Below are positions 18,966-30,536 of a stretch of 64,000 bases of DNA, one piece after another. The DNA is from Paludibacter sp. (GTDB taxonomy: Bacteria > Bacteroidota > Bacteroidia > Bacteroidales > Paludibacteraceae). Each line of letters begins with the position of its first letter. Within the stretch, counting starts at the first letter, position 1. The stretch is from the NCBI GenBank assembly GCA_028710895.1, contig JAQTTH010000019.1:1-64000 (forward strand), given 5' to 3'. The notes below the pieces were generated by a model. It did not search any database and was not told where the DNA came from. It worked only from the letters and a program-made list of their open reading frames with translations. A program made the position numbers and the translations under genes.

Positions 18966-19053
18966 GCTATTATACATAACATGTAGTAATGCTCATTCCC
19001 TTGCCTAACGGCAAATCAATAAGGAAGCCCATAACCTAATTATGTATAATAGC
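18966..19053. repeat. 88-bp imperfect inverted-repeat element
   Basis: Perfect 14-bp outer arms, GCTATTATACATAA (18966-18979) and its complement (19040-19053), surround imperfect inner arms (GCTCATTCCCTT with AAGG-AAGC) and a small central palindrome TTGCCTAACGGCAA. It sits about 40 bp past the point where SusC homology stops. It could be a MITE, a terminator-like hairpin or a recombination site; the outer arms do not fit the integron attC core consensus. Confidence 0.6.
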
Positions 19054-19091
19054 CGCACAAAATCAACTGTTTTCGGGAATTAAAGAATAGC

Positions 19092-20447
19092 CTAGGGCGC
19101 TACATCTTTTGATTCATCAATCTTACCGTCGCCATCGAAATCAAGAATATTATATGACCCTGGCAATTTATTTTGGTCATTGAGCACCAAGGGTGTACTT
19201 GCATATACTTCATCCCATGTATTGTAAAATCCGTCTGTTATCAACGTTTTTGTTTGATCGATGGGAAAGCCCTGTGCTTTAAGATAAGCATCTTTTAACT
19301 CAGGTTCTTCTTTATATAAGATTTTATCCTTGACATGTGTCAAACTGGCAGTTAACCAGACATGCATATTTTTATTAAGATTTTCATTGAATTTAAGCTC
19401 AACCTCATATCCATTTTTTGTTACCCGCTCTACATTTGCAGCAGGTGGATTAATACCATAGTAACCCGGCAATACCCTATTTGTACCATAAAGTAGAATA
19501 TCTGTTCGATCCTCGGTGAAATATTCAATATTCGTCGAAAGAATATTTTTCAAAACTGCAAGTTCCAAATCTAAGTTAGATTTTCTTGCCTTTTCCCAAT
19601 GAATATCCGGATTTCCAACTACCGCCTCCTTGTATATTACGTATGGACTTTTCAAATTCATATTCTCTGCTAATGGAGCTTGCCCACTATATGCCCATTG
19701 AGACTCATATAACCAGCGTTGATTTGTCCCATCATGACCTATTAAACCATAAGAATATCGAAGTTTTAGTTTATCAAGCCAACTAATGTCATGCATAAAT
19801 TTTTCTTGCGAAATTGTCCAGCCTACTGCAGCCGATGGAAAGAAATCAAATCGATATTTAGGTCCAAATTTTTCGGAACCATTATAAGCTCCATTAAACT
19901 CTGCAAAATATCTACTATCGAAATTATAGGTAGTACGGAAAACCTAGTCTTCACGAAAATGTTGAAACTCGCTTCCTGTGTCCGATTGATCTCTGTTAAA
20001 TACTGCTGTAGCCGTAATATCATGTTTGCCAAACATACGTGAATAATTTGCCTGAACTTGATAGAAGAGTCGACGCCTAAGAGATGAAAGGGTTGAAGTG
20101 GCATCCTCAGCAGCAACTGTCCAAGGTAATTGAACATAGTCAAATTGATTCTTCCCTGAAACAGGGTTCAATACAATATAATCAGTTGGATTTCCATTGG
20201 CTCCCATATCTTCGATAACAGGATCAATCCATTTTGTGGGATAAACACCAATATTATCTCTAATACCTCGCTCAGATTCGAAATGATTGTCAAACGACAA
20301 ATTACCATTAAGACTTAACCCAGGGGTAATAAAATCAAGCTTTTGAATTTTCATATATTTATTTATTATCATCCAATAAACTTTTAGCAGAGTATGAAAA
20401 CCACTACATATAAAGTTTTGACATGATATTGTCTCCTCAACCGACAA
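19092..20447 (-). pseudogene. SusC-like TonB-dependent receptor, internal fragment
   Basis: One minus-strand frame reads KIQKLDFITPGLSLNGNLSF, GQ-type plug/barrel strands and TATAVFNRDQSD. It crosses a TAG at 19944-19946 (REDxVFRTTYNF, probably a former Trp or Tyr) and continues through YFAEFNGAYNGSEKF, FFPSAAVGWTISQEKF, LRYSYGLIGHDG and ILDFDGDGKIDESKDVAP, then stops. These are middle-barrel motifs of SusC outer-membrane glycan importers of ~1000 residues. Both ends are missing: homology fades at ~20350 and at 19083. No SusD partner is nearby. With GH3 and GH28 it marks a dismantled utilisation locus. Confidence 0.85.
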
Positions 20448-20837
20448 TCCTAAATTTTACTAAAAATAATATTTTACCTCCCCTATAGATATTAGGATTC
20501 AACCTTTTGTAACTTCAATTATTAGCTGCATTACAACGATATTATGGTAGTCAATTTCAGTATTTTATTGTCAATTTTTTATTTAAATTTAGCTTCAGAT
20601 TGTATCATTTTTCCAATAACGTTAGTCAGCTATAGTATCTCAAAAAATTTGTCCTTAAAAAAACAAATACATTCTAAAATAACAGCATTTTGTTTGAGAA
20701 CTGTCTTACACGCTATTGTGACCTGAATACACTATGGGGTGAATTATTATAATCTCATATACACAAGACGTTTTAAAATCAAAACACCACATAGAATTCA
20801 AGAAACTGTTTAAAATATATACCGATCGGACTTCATC
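20448..20837. other. Junction between SusC fragment and integrative-element core
   Basis: A/T-rich and without a supported gene. The boundary of the mobile module must lie here, after the 1802-residue protein's stop at 20838. No repeat matching the integrase-side end (33025-33320) could be found by eye, so the left attachment site is probably gone or further away. Confidence 0.5.
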
Positions 20838-23800
20838 TTAGATACGAACACGAACACTTTGGCTACTTTCTAGTATAATCGTGTCCTTTTCCAACTTCAC
20901 TTCCTTTCTATTTTGCTCAGTTTCAGCAATTGGTTGTATTTTTTGATTAGATGTTAGCGTTAGCTGTATTTTACGTTCCAATGCAGATAATTCGATCTTC
21001 AGCTTTTTCAAATTCTCTTCTTTTTTCCATGTTCCATTGACTATTTCTTGTAAAGTAGGTATATCTCTTTCAAGTGTTACATTTTGAGTTTTATACTGCT
21101 CGATGAGTTTTGGGATACGTTCCAGCGCATTCAAGAAATTCAGGGCAGCTGCTTTTTGGTCAGACATTGCGATTTGACCATTGTTGTAGGTGTATTTGTA
21201 TGCCCCTTCGATAAAGAACCGGTTTTGTTTAATTTCGTCTTCGTCTTTTCCAATTATTTCTGTCTTGACAAGAACAGGAAATCCGTACAGCTCCCCGATA
21301 GATATGTATTCGCCGCCTGTGTTGGCGTTTATGGCTATCTCTTGTAACTTTCCCCCAATATTTTTCACATTGGTTGTCTGTAAACCATCTAATCGCAGGG
21401 GATTGAGGGAATAACCATCCTGATCGGTCTTGGCATGAGATTGGAATGAGGTATAATCAGCACTCATTCTACCAATACATTCGTTATTGTGAGCAAGTGT
21501 TCTACTATATTCTTGAAGTTTCCACGCCGATCCGCTTCTGGCTTTGTTGAACGACTTACGTTCACTCTCCAGTGCTGCAACCTTCTTTTCCATTCGGGAT
21601 TTATCCAACAAATCGGTATTCCCCGAAAGTATAGCCATATATTCGGAGAAATTCATACCACTTTTCTCATCCATTGCTCCTTCGTCAATAGTACGAGCAC
21701 CCGTCGCACCACTTTTAAGTTGTGATATAAAAGTCTGTTTACAATGCAGCAAGTTGAATTTATAACTATCAAGAGACTTTTCAACGGCGTAGATAATAAT
21801 GTCTACCTGATTTCCTGCAAAGAGCTTTGCCACTTCATTTCCTTTTCTAACAGCTCGCCCATCCCGTTGTTGCAAGTCAGACGGTCGCCACGGCGTATCG
21901 AGATGATGTACAGTAACAGCTCGTTTTTGTGCATTTACACCCGTGCCAAGCATGGAAGTAGAACCAAAAATTACCCGAACCTTTCCAGCGTTCATCGCAT
22001 CTATGACAGACTTGCGAGCCTTTTCTGTTTTACATTCCTGAATAAATCGAACCTCGGAGTGCGGAATGCCATGGTCTTCCACTAACTTACGTTTAATTTC
22101 CGAATAAACGCTCCATGTTCCCGGCTGATAAGTACCTAAATCGGAAAAAACAAACTGCGTTCCTTTTTGCTCTCCATACTTGTGGTAGTAAGCAGCAATC
22201 GTTTTGGCACAGTGACTCGCCTTATTGTCTGGGTGGTCACTGTATTTCTCGATATCAATCATACGCAAATCGAGAGCCATTTTACGGGCATAATCGGTGG
22301 CAATAAGCATTTTTGCTTTTTCTTCCGATTCAGATAGTTTTTCACGTCCAAGAATTGTGGCATCTCCTGTCTGCGCAAACTCCATCAACTTTTGTATAAA
22401 ATCTTCCTGTTCGGGTGTAGGAGGTATGTTGTGGAGAATTTCGTTCTTATTCGGACGGTCTACTCCAACGTCCTCTGCTGTTCGATAATCAGTGATTTCA
22501 TTGTAAAAGGCTGCCAGTTCCGGTACTTTGATAAAATAGCGGAAGCGTTCTTTCTGGATGACCTGATTGGTAACGGAAAATTCAAAATCAGTAGTTTTCT
22601 TGGCAAAGATAGCTGCCCATGCGTCGAAGCAATTAATGTTTTGCCGCTCCAGTTCCTTTGGTCGAAGGTATTTGAATAGCAAATAAAGCTCGGTCAGTGA
22701 GTTGGAAATTGTTGTCCCCGAAAGGTACGTTGCTCCAAGATCTTTTCCTGTAAGTTCTTGTATGGTGCGTAGGGCGTATAGCATGTTGAGAGCCTTCTGG
22801 CTACCGTCCTGATTACCCAATCCTGCTACACGGTCGTGACGGGTATTGAACATGAGATTTTTAAATTGGTGGCTTTCGTCCACAAATAGATGATCTATTC
22901 CCATTTGTTTGAAGTCTACCACGTCATCTGTGCGTGAGGCAATGGAGTGCGCTATAGTTTCCAGTTTAACAGAAAGGTTTATTTTCCGTTTCTCCAATCC
23001 TTTAAGCATAGCACGGGATACATCTTTTCCACCATGGCGCAATACTTCCAGATTCTCCTCCACCGTATCCAGTTCCGCTTGCAGGATGCGTTGTTGTAGT
23101 TCTGGCGATTGTGGTATTTTACCGAACTGGTCGTGCGACATAATCACACAGTCCCAATCGTTGTTCTTGATATTATTGAAGAATTTTATACGATTTTGCA
23201 CAGAAAAATCTTTTTCAGTGGCATAGAGAATCTTGGCGTTAGGATAAGCGGTACGATAACACTCCGCAATCTCTCCAATATTAGCTTTCAACCCGATAAT
23301 CATCGGTTTGTGCGCCAATCCCAAGCGGTGCATTTCATGTGCTGCAATGCACATGATCAGTGTTTTACCCGTACCAACCTCATGGTCGCAAATACCGCCT
23401 CCGTTTTGTTTTAGCATCCATACGCAATCCTTCTGGCTCTTGTACACTTCATTAATATTGTACTTCTTTTCAAGAGCCTTTAAATCAATATCGGGAAATG
23501 TCTGGTGCGAGCCATCATAAGACGGACGTACAAAGCAGTTGAACTTCCTGTTGTACATATCGGCCAACCTATTTTGAAATTCCGGAGACTGTTCCTGTAG
23601 CCAATCAGTAAAACCGTTTCGTATTTCATCAATCTTACTGTTGGCTAGCTGTATGGCTTCACTGTCCCTTACCTTAATATCATTACCGTTTTCGTCTTTT
23701 CCTATACTTTTGGAAATGTCAGGAACAGTGTTGAGCAGCGCATTTTTCAAAAGATTGAGACCATCATAGGTACGATAGTATCCCTTTATGGCATATTGGT

Positions 23801-26246
23801 CTAATATTTTAGCATTCTTCATCCCGCACTTGATCGAATACTCGTCCATGCTTTCCGAATAACTAATGCTAATGTCAGCATCAAGTAAGTGACGGGCGTA
23901 AGCCGTGTAGATACCTGTCGGTATCCACCGTTCCCCTAAATTGAAGTCCAATTCATCAAAAGCAATCGGGCGAGGTGCGGCAGCCTTAAGTACATCAAGA
24001 GCTTCTTTTTCCCGTTCGCCATGCGGATGCTCCTCCAACCACTCCTCAATGTATTCTGCTTTTTCTACCACATTGCCGGCAATGAAACGGTCTTGAATTT
24101 CATAGTTGGCAATTAACGGATTGAAGAAAATACGTCCTTTAAGCTCATTGACCAGTTCTTCCTGACTATAATCGCATAGCGTTTCCATGTAGCCAAGGTT
24201 GACTTCTCCGTATTTGTTGAGCGATGCGGACAACGCTTCTTCGGGCATATCGACGTGTGTAATCTCATTCATGGAAAAGGCAACAGGATGATCGAAAATA
24301 TCCGCCTTGATAAATTGCCCAGCCTCGACACGTTCAAGCGAAAGGATGTCTCGTCCCGAAGCATCCATCATAATCAACTTTACATTCGCTTTGGTGTTCA
24401 GAAACCCGTAACGTTGTATAAACTCATCATAGTAGGAGTTCAAGTATTCGCGTTGCTGCTTATTCTCTTCGTGCATTTCAGCTTCAAAGGTATATAGGCG
24501 TTGATAGCTGTCGCGAATGGAAATGTAGAGCTGAGCCTTTTCTTTTTGCTCTTTAGGCAAATTTAGTGGATGAAACACAGCTCCAAACTGGGTCACGCTT
24601 TTCAGGTAACCAACCTGAAGATTAGTTTCCTGAATAAGCGAACCTTCCCGAAGGTGTGGCTCTAACTTTTGAGAGTAATTTCGGGGCTGTAATTCTTCTT
24701 CTTTTTTACGCTGTTCTTCTTCACGTGAATTAAAAACCGGATATTGTGTTGTTGCTTTTACCCGCTCATTGGTTTCAATCTGGTTGTTATCTTTAGGCTG
24801 TTGAGGAGTATCGAACATGGAAAGTTGCCCTCTTGTAACTGACGTGGAAGAACGGTTATTTCGACGGGGTTTACCTCCTGTCTGTGCTATCCGTTTTTCC
24901 TCTTCTGAGAATCCAAATAAATCATACAAACTTATTACGGGTGGTTCAATCTCCGGTTTTTCATTAACCGCAGATTTTTCTTTGACATCTTGTCTGCTAT
25001 CGACTATTTTACTTTCGATAGCTTTGGTTGGGTTATTTTTTTCTTCGACTTTAGGCGTAATGACCTTTTCCACTACAGTTGATTGCATATCAACACCCTG
25101 ATACCGGACTTTATCCAATCTTAGAGAAAAATCATCAGTAAGCATACGCCTTAAGTCTGCCGCTATACCCGCAACACCTCCTTGGTGCAGGTAAACCATC
25201 GCAGGTTTACCATAGGGATTAGTGCCTAAAGAGCGTGAGGTGTAAATAATGTGCTTACCGTCCTGAAAATATTGGTTCGAGCTAGTGCCTACTTCTGTGA
25301 TATAGCCTTTCAAGAAAGACTGTTCTACCGTACTTATTTGTTCCTTACCCGAGTGTTTCTGCAAAACGATTAGGTCGCTGCCAACTTCGGTATTGGCAAT
25401 TTCGGTAAAGAGATTATTGGGTAAGCGGATAGCTGACACAAGGTCTGCGTTTTCCATCAATAACCGTCGCTGCGCTTCATATTGAGGCGCATTCATCACG
25501 CCTTGTGAAGTTATAAAAGCGATAATGCCTCCATCACGCACCGCATCCAATCCTTTCACAAAGAAATAATTATGGATTGCTTTTGTGGATTGCCGACGTG
25601 CATTATTTTTACTTCCACTGAATACCGGATCGAATACAGCCACATCGCCAAAGGGAATGTTTGATGTTGCCACATCAAAATATCCATTCAATGGAAGCTC
25701 TATTTTTTCAAACCCTTCAACCCGTATTTTGTGCTCTGGATAAAGATGAGAAAGTAGTTTGCCTGTCAGCAAATCTTTCTCAAAGGCCATCACCTCCGCA
25801 TGAGGACTATATTGGGTAAAGGAAGCGATAAAAGCTCCCTGTCCTGCTGATGGATCAAGCAATCTTTTGGGGATAACTCCTTGTTCCTGCAAGGTGTCGG
25901 CAAGAGCTGACACTATTTCAGACGGGGTATAAAATGCCGTGAGGACAGAGCTCTTTAGACTATCCACATACCGCTTGTACTCGGTTTCATTAGCAGAGTT
26001 ATCGCGGATTAGGCAGTGCAATTCTGCTGTCATTGGGAACAAATCAAGATCTGATTTCGTCCATCGGGCTGTATCTGAAAGGTTGGTTGCCGGATTCAAA
26101 ATACACTTCAATCCTCCGAATCCGCAATAGCGGCTCAGTATCTCTTTTTCATCGGAAGTAGCCTGACGTTTTGCCTTGACCAGCTCAAATACAGTCTGTA
26201 TCGCCTCAATATTATCCCGTAACTTTGCTTTACGATTAAATGCCAT
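20838..26246 (-). CDS. Fused N6-adenine methylase / SNF2-type helicase of conjugative elements
   Basis: 1802 residues. The N-terminal methyltransferase domain has the [10 protein letters not shown] lead-in, the SAM-binding [15 protein letters not shown] (~143-157) and a catalytic-motif-like [11 protein letters not shown] where N-P-P-Y/F is usual. A central spacer is rich in charged residues. The helicase part has Walker [23 protein letters not shown]-like [13 protein letters not shown], a C-terminal lobe with [19 protein letters not shown] and the arginine-finger motif [12 protein letters not shown], then a coiled-coil-like tail. Such proteins are standard in Bacteroidetes ICEs; roles in modifying or protecting transferring DNA are presumed. 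Its start overlaps the DUF1896 gene by 11 bp, implying translational coupling. Appears intact. Confidence 0.92.
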   Translation of the reverse strand: MAFNRKAKLRDNIEAIQTVFELVKAKRQATSDEKEILSRYCGFGGLKCILNPATNLSDTARWTKSDLDLFPMTAELHCLIRDNSANETEYKRYVDSLKSSVLTAFYTPSEIVSALADTLQEQGVIPKRLLDPSAGQGAFIASFTQYSPHAEVMAFEKDLLTGKLLSHLYPEHKIRVEGFEKIELPLNGYFDVATSNIPFGDVAVFDPVFSGSKNNARRQSTKAIHNYFFVKGLDAVRDGGIIAFITSQGVMNAPQYEAQRRLLMENADLVSAIRLPNNLFTEIANTEVGSDLIVLQKHSGKEQISTVEQSFLKGYITEVGTSSNQYFQDGKHIIYTSRSLGTNPYGKPAMVYLHQGGVAGIAADLRRMLTDDFSLRLDKVRYQGVDMQSTVVEKVITPKVEEKNNPTKAIESKIVDSRQDVKEKSAVNEKPEIEPPVISLYDLFGFSEEEKRIAQTGGKPRRNNRSSTSVTRGQLSMFDTPQQPKDNNQIETNERVKATTQYPVFNSREEEQRKKEEELQPRNYSQKLEPHLREGSLIQETNLQVGYLKSVTQFGAVFHPLNLPKEQKEKAQLYISIRDSYQRLYTFEAEMHEENKQQREYLNSYYDEFIQRYGFLNTKANVKLIMMDASGRDILSLERVEAGQFIKADIFDHPVAFSMNEITHVDMPEEALSASLNKYGEVNLGYMETLCDYSQEELVNELKGRIFFNPLIANYEIQDRFIAGNVVEKAEYIEEWLEEHPHGEREKEALDVLKAAAPRPIAFDELDFNLGERWIPTGIYTAYARHLLDADISISYSESMDEYSIKCGMKNAKILDQYAIKGYYRTYDGLNLLKNALLNTVPDISKSIGKDENGNDIKVRDSEAIQLANSKIDEIRNGFTDWLQEQSPEFQNRLADMYNRKFNCFVRPSYDGSHQTFPDIDLKALEKKYNINEVYKSQKDCVWMLKQNGGGICDHEVGTGKTLIMCIAAHEMHRLGLAHKPMIIGLKANIGEIAECYRTAYPNAKILYATEKDFSVQNRIKFFNNIKNNDWDCVIMSHDQFGKIPQSPELQQRILQAELDTVEENLEVLRHGGKDVSRAMLKGLEKRKINLSVKLETIAHSIASRTDDVVDFKQMGIDHLFVDESHQFKNLMFNTRHDRVAGLGNQDGSQKALNMLYALRTIQELTGKDLGATYLSGTTISNSLTELYLLFKYLRPKELERQNINCFDAWAAIFAKKTTDFEFSVTNQVIQKERFRYFIKVPELAAFYNEITDYRTAEDVGVDRPNKNEILHNIPPTPEQEDFIQKLMEFAQTGDATILGREKLSESEEKAKMLIATDYARKMALDLRMIDIEKYSDHPDNKASHCAKTIAAYYHKYGEQKGTQFVFSDLGTYQPGTWSVYSEIKRKLVEDHGIPHSEVRFIQECKTEKARKSVIDAMNAGKVRVIFGSTSMLGTGVNAQKRAVTVHHLDTPWRPSDLQQRDGRAVRKGNEVAKLFAGNQVDIIIYAVEKSLDSYKFNLLHCKQTFISQLKSGATGARTIDEGAMDEKSGMNFSEYMAILSGNTDLLDKSRMEKKVAALESERKSFNKARSGSAWKLQEYSRTLAHNNECIGRMSADYTSFQSHAKTDQDGYSLNPLRLDGLQTTNVKNIGGKLQEIAINANTGGEYISIGELYGFPVLVKTEIIGKDEDEIKQNRFFIEGAYKYTYNNGQIAMSDQKAAALNFLNALERIPKLIEQYKTQNVTLERDIPTLQEIVNGTWKKEENLKKLKIELSALERKIQLTLTSNQKIQPIAETEQNRKEVKLEKDTIILESSQSVRVRI

Positions 26247-26676
26247 ATTCTTCGATGTAAAGCAAAATGATTCCGGTTAGCTCAGAATAAAGTATATCAT
26301 ATTCTCCTGTGTAGGCGAAATCATCCGAGAGGGAGTATTTTGAAAAAACTTCTTCTAAGGAGGGCAATAGTTTAAAGGCAAATTCAGTAGCATCACCTTG
26401 CGGCACTTCATCTTCGAATTCATTCCAGAGAACTTCAATTACGGTGTTAAATTTAGAGAAGTGAAGTCTTTGTAGCAATGTAGTCATTGCCAATTCTTGT
26501 GATCCTTCTGTGGTATATCCTTCTAATCGGGCTTGTTCGTAAGTATCTGTTGCAAGGTCGGCACGTTCTTCAATAAAATCAGTATCGGATAACAGGTTGG
26601 GATGATTTTCGTTGAGATAGGATAGTAGATATAATCCGTAATAGGATAATTCCTGAGGTTTATTCTTGTTTTTCAT
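26236..26676 (-). CDS. DUF1896 family protein
   Basis: 146 residues from the ATG at 26674-26676 ([20 protein letters not shown]). The frame is open further upstream, but that part runs through the nested inverted repeat and lacks similarity. Conserved features are [14 protein letters not shown], the acidic stretch [20 protein letters not shown] and a C-terminal [18 protein letters not shown]1896 proteins are small acidic proteins of unknown function, almost always encoded between topB and the large methylase/helicase in Bacteroidetes conjugative elements, as here. Confidence 0.85.
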   Translation of the reverse strand: MKNKNKPQELSYYGLYLLSYLNENHPNLLSDTDFIEERADLATDTYEQARLEGYTTEGSQELAMTTLLQRLHFSKFNTVIEVLWNEFEDEVPQGDATEFAFKLLPSLEEVFSKYSLSDDFAYTGEYDILYSELTGIILLYIEEYGI

Positions 26677-26680
26677 ATTT

Positions 26681-26771
26681 CTGTGGATTTTAGTGGGTGA
26701 TAATGATAAAAGGGATAAAAGGAAAAGCACTTCGGGTATCCCTCCCGAAGTGCAACCACTAAAATCCACAG
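26681..26771. repeat. Nested inverted repeat between topB and DUF1896
   Basis: Outer arms CTGTGGATTTTAGTGG (26681-26696) and the complement (26756-26771) are perfect over 16 bp. An inner 10-bp stem GCACTTCGGG / CCCGAAGTGC (26727-26736, 26744-26753) sits between them. The outer box recurs at 28942-28955 (GTGGATTTTAGTGG), before topB. Read in gene direction, CCACTAAAATCCAC lies 5-20 bp before each start codon. It may be a regulatory hairpin, RNA-binding box or processing signal of the operon. Confidence 0.75.
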
Positions 26772-26836
26772 TAGCTCCGTATTAACTATGCAGTTTGAAC
26801 GATTTGAGACTGAGAATTCAGTGGCAAAGATAACCA

Positions 26837-28924
26837 TTAATTTCTTTTTTTGTTTTTATCGTTCGTTTTCGAATCAGGGAAAATGAATTTAGTTTTTAGC
26901 TCTTCATCGAAAGTAATAATAGCACTGAACGCTTTTCCCTGTTTACTGTTGAATCCTTTGATTACTCCGGTTTTTCCATTGGAGAACAAATCCAATAGCT
27001 CCTGATCAGTCAGTGTTTTTCCGGCAATTTGTCGAAAAACAGGAAATCCGCAAGACAGATTGTCGCAACGTACCACTTTGCTGAAGAACTGCATGTTTCC
27101 TGTTTTACATTTAGGACAGAGACACTCTGTTCCTTTGTGGGTAAACAACTTGTCACAAGTCAGCAACTCTGTTGTAATTTGAGTCGTGTAAGCCTCAATC
27201 CCTGTGCGAAAGCTACCAGCTTGTATTTTTCCGCTTTCAATATTGGCGAGTGACAATTCCCATTCACCTGTCATTTCCACGTTTGCGATACGCATGTCTT
27301 TGACCACTGAATACAAAGCAAGTCCTTTCTCTGTAGGAACAAGCGATTTCTTTTGCCTCACCACGTATTCACGTTGAAACAAGGTTTCGATAATGGAAGC
27401 ACGGGTAGCAGGCGTACCAATACCACACTCTTTCATCGACTGTCGCAACTCATCGTCTTCAGTATCTTTACCTGCTGTTTCCATTGCTGCGAGTAAAGTA
27501 GCTTCGGTATGCAAAGGTTTGGGCTTTGTTTGGCCTTCCGCGATAGAACATGCTTTTATGGGTAGCATGTCACCTTCTTTCCATTCAGGGAGTACAATTT
27601 CTTCTTTTTCATCCCTGTAAATAGTCCTCCAACCTTTTTGTTTTACAACAGAGCCCTTTATAGCAAAAGCTATATCAGCACAGAGTGCCAATACGGAAGT
27701 TACATCTTTCACGCACTTGTCTGAAAAGGCTTCGAGCATACGTCCGATAACCATATTGTATATAAGTACATCGTCTGATGAGAGATTGATGGGTTTCACG
27801 CCAGTTATCAATAATGCATGATGATCGGTGATTTTTGAATCGTTTACGCTGCGGCGAGTCGGTTCTTGGAGACGACTTACGTGATTTTTCCAAGCTGAAT
27901 TCCCTTTTAGAGTGAACAGCAAAGCTGGAATTTCAGTAAATACATCTTCCGGAATATAGCGACAACCGGTACGGGGATAAGTAATGAGTTTTGCTTCGTA
28001 CAGTTTTTGAGCGATACCCAGCGTTTTGTCTGCTGAGAATCCATGCTTACTATTTGCCTCTTTTTGAAGGGTGGTTAAATCGTAAAGTAAGGGAGTTTCC
28101 TCAGTGGTCTCTTTGCGTTCTACTTTCGTAACGGTAATGGTGTTACTACTCTTGATGGCTTGAAAGAATTCTTCTGCAGACTGTTTTTCTTTCCATTTCT
28201 CCACAGAGCTAAATTTCACTACTTCGTCTTTGTCGCGACCATCCGTTGAAATATGCAGTTGCCAAAAGGTTTCAGAAACGAACTGTTTGTTCTCCCAGTA
28301 TCGGGCGCATACCATTGCCAAAGTAGGCGTTTGTACCCTTCCGAGCGAATAAGTTCCTCTTCCGGCGGCTATAGTGATGGCTTGTGTGGCATTGATGCCA
28401 ACCAGCCAATCCGCTTCGCTGCGAGCTTTAGCCGCATAATACAAGCGGTCGTAGTGATTCCCGCTTTTCAGATTATTCAATCCTTCACGAATGGCCTTGT
28501 CGGTAAGTGAATTGATCCAAAGGCGATCAAATGGAGTGGCGCAGCCGATGTATTCATAAAGATAACGAAAGATTAATTCCCCTTCACGTCCTGCATCGGT
28601 AGCTACAATAATCTTTTCGCTTTCACGAAACAGTTGTGCGATGATTTTAATTTGTGCTACCACATCGCTATCAGGGGTATATCCATTAGCTGTTTTGACC
28701 TGACGAGGAATAAGCGTGAATACAGGTGGAATGATGGGCAGGTTGTCACGGTGGAAACCTTTGAAACCGTATTCTTCTGGTAATGCCGGTGTTACCAAAT
28801 GTCCGAAAGCCCACGTAACAAAATAACCGTTACCAGTTAAGTAGCCGGTTTCTCTTTTTGTAGCCCCCACAATTTGAGCAATTTCCCGAGCCACGCTCGG
28901 TTTTTCTGCAATAATTGTTTTCAT
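26837..28924 (-). CDS. topB: DNA topoisomerase III
   Basis: 695 residues, a type IA topoisomerase that relaxes and decatenates DNA. The N-terminal TOPRIM domain has IIAEKPSVAREIAQIVG and the Mg-binding ATDAGREGELIFRYLY. The active-site Tyr is in LITYPRTGCRYIP, and a C-terminal zinc-like segment reads CLCPKCKTGNMQFF...RCDNLSCGFPVF. Length and motifs match the plasmid/ICE class of TopB rather than chromosomal TopA. It lies between the DUF1896 and DUF3945 genes in the element's maintenance operon. The leader carries one copy of the CCACTAAAATCCAC box. Confidence 0.95.
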   Translation of the reverse strand: MKTIIAEKPSVAREIAQIVGATKRETGYLTGNGYFVTWAFGHLVTPALPEEYGFKGFHRDNLPIIPPVFTLIPRQVKTANGYTPDSDVVAQIKIIAQLFRESEKIIVATDAGREGELIFRYLYEYIGCATPFDRLWINSLTDKAIREGLNNLKSGNHYDRLYYAAKARSEADWLVGINATQAITIAAGRGTYSLGRVQTPTLAMVCARYWENKQFVSETFWQLHISTDGRDKDEVVKFSSVEKWKEKQSAEEFFQAIKSSNTITVTKVERKETTEETPLLYDLTTLQKEANSKHGFSADKTLGIAQKLYEAKLITYPRTGCRYIPEDVFTEIPALLFTLKGNSAWKNHVSRLQEPTRRSVNDSKITDHHALLITGVKPINLSSDDVLIYNMVIGRMLEAFSDKCVKDVTSVLALCADIAFAIKGSVVKQKGWRTIYRDEKEEIVLPEWKEGDMLPIKACSIAEGQTKPKPLHTEATLLAAMETAGKDTEDDELRQSMKECGIGTPATRASIIETLFQREYVVRQKKSLVPTEKGLALYSVVKDMRIANVEMTGEWELSLANIESGKIQAGSFRTGIEAYTTQITTELLTCDKLFTHKGTECLCPKCKTGNMQFFSKVVRCDNLSCGFPVFRQIAGKTLTDQELLDLFSNGKTGVIKGFNSKQGKAFSAIITFDEELKTKFIFPDSKTNDKNKKRN

Positions 28925-28969
28925 GTTGATTTTATATTTTGGTGGATTTTAGTGGTTTGTTTTCATACG

Positions 28970-30445
28970 TCAGACACCGATGCCTTTTGTCTTATTTTGG
29001 CGTTGTTCCTGTTGCGTATTAATGGGGGCTGTTTGTTCCTTTCGCAGTGGTTCCCCGATGTGCTTGGTAGCTTCATTGGTTTTTCCATTGGTATTTACTG
29101 CTACCTGTGTTCGGTTTTCCGATGCAGGTACCACCTGTTGAGCTTGAGAAACGTCAGGGTTAGAGCGGTAGTATTTGGGTTTGCCTTCTTCCTGATTGAA
29201 TTTGATATAAGCAGTGTAAGGCTGTCCTTGCTTGTCATGTACCATATCTTTCACTAAAATTGTTTTCCCGGCAGTATAATCACTTTGTTGCTCGGGTGTC
29301 AATGTTACACCTCCAAAAGTTTTGGGTGCACGGATATTGCCGTTAGCATCCAACCATTGAAATTGGTTGTTTTTGGATTGTTCCTGACCTTTTTGTGTTT
29401 CAGCTTTCTTTCCTTGTGAGTTATCTTGCTTTAAAGGTGAACTGTGTGGTACAAACTCAACTCCTCTTTGCTCTACATTTACCTGTAGGGTGGTGGTGAA
29501 TATTTTTCCGTTTGCGAGTGTAATTTCTTTGTTCGGAATTGCTTGTCCCGTACGTAGCGTTTTTATGTCTTGTTCTGTCAATGTGGTGTTGCCGATCTTT
29601 TCCGGAATACGAACTTTGTTTGTCGAAATAGCAACCAGATGATTGGTCAGGCGATCAATACTAATATAAGCAGGGAATGTTTTCCCGGTGTTTTTATCTG
29701 TTAGTTGTGCAATGCGACCCATATTTCCAGTTTTTTTCAAGTGATCCTTATCTTCAGCAGAAAAAGTATATCCTTCAAAAACTTTCTCCAGTTGAGGTTC
29801 TTTGCGAATCAAATGAGGTACGAGCTGTACATTACCGTTTGGTAGCACCTTGAAAGACAATCGAGCTTCGGTTTCAAAACGGTCATCTCCGAATTTGGGA
29901 GTAACTGTTACAAGCGTAGATTTGCCATAATTCAGCATCTTTTTGAGATCGCCCGATTCTTCTAATGCCTGACGATTCACACCCCATTTTTCTTCCAACT
30001 CTGCCCAGTTTATTTTACCTTCATCAATAGGTTGATATTCTTTTTTTGCTTTCTCACTTTGCTGTGTTTCTTCAGGGTTTTGAACGGTTTCTTGCTTTGC
30101 CTGTTGTTCGTGTTTTTCGGTATCAACATGGTGTTGAGCAAGCAGTTCTTTATTTGCCTCGGGGTCTTTGAGTAAATCTTTCAATACCTCTACTGCATTT
30201 TCAACTCCGTCAGCTGCCACATGATAGAATCCAAAACGTTTGGGTTCTTTGCATTGGCGAAAGAAGTTTGATAAGAAGTTGTCCAATACATCTCCGTGCT
30301 TGTCAAACTTTAAAAAATCTTGTGCATTCTTTGGCTTAGCATCCGTAATTTTGGGTGTCCCGTCATTTTGTAAACCGGTGACTACACCGATTTCGCCGGA
30401 TTTCTCATCTTTGGCGATGAGAATGTCTTTTTGATTCTGTTCCAT
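28970..30445 (-). CDS. DUF4099/DUF3945 family ICE protein
   Basis: 491 residues beginning MEQNQKDILIAKDEKSGEIG, hydrophilic throughout. The middle (~150-330) has IDEGKINWAELEEKWGVNRQ and FKVLPNGNVQLVPHLIRKEP, typical of the DUF4099 and DUF3945 modules. Two DUF3945-like repeats with T-L-T-E-Q-x-D-x-x-x-x-x-G follow (TTLTEQDIKTLRTGQAIPN and VTLTPEQQSDYTAGKTI). The C-terminus is Gln/Asn/Thr-rich. The function of the family is unknown; it is a constant companion of topB in Bacteroidetes conjugative elements. It lies 45 bp upstream of topB in the same direction. Confidence 0.87.
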   Translation of the reverse strand: MEQNQKDILIAKDEKSGEIGVVTGLQNDGTPKITDAKPKNAQDFLKFDKHGDVLDNFLSNFFRQCKEPKRFGFYHVAADGVENAVEVLKDLLKDPEANKELLAQHHVDTEKHEQQAKQETVQNPEETQQSEKAKKEYQPIDEGKINWAELEEKWGVNRQALEESGDLKKMLNYGKSTLVTVTPKFGDDRFETEARLSFKVLPNGNVQLVPHLIRKEPQLEKVFEGYTFSAEDKDHLKKTGNMGRIAQLTDKNTGKTFPAYISIDRLTNHLVAISTNKVRIPEKIGNTTLTEQDIKTLRTGQAIPNKEITLANGKIFTTTLQVNVEQRGVEFVPHSSPLKQDNSQGKKAETQKGQEQSKNNQFQWLDANGNIRAPKTFGGVTLTPEQQSDYTAGKTILVKDMVHDKQGQPYTAYIKFNQEEGKPKYYRSNPDVSQAQQVVPASENRTQVAVNTNGKTNEATKHIGEPLRKEQTAPINTQQEQRQNKTKGIGV

Positions 30446-30536
30446 AAATAATTTGAATTAAATGATATGTTTACGTTAGGATAGTATATAGGGGCGATAT
30501 GCCACATTGAAAGAAATTTTGATAGTAGAATGAAAT

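Noticed and set aside
18966-19053. Integron attC site
   Set aside because: Outer arms lack the RYYYAAC/GTTRRRY core pair at the ends; only the central palindrome resembles it and no integron integrase is present.
2884-19946. TAG recoded as an amino acid (two in-frame TAGs in GH3 and SusC)
   Set aside because: Several intact genes here end in TAG (for example DUF4834 and the ClC gene), and both affected genes have other lesions.
22909-23414. Plus-strand frames within the methylase/helicase
   Set aside because: Mirror of conserved helicase motifs on the minus strand.
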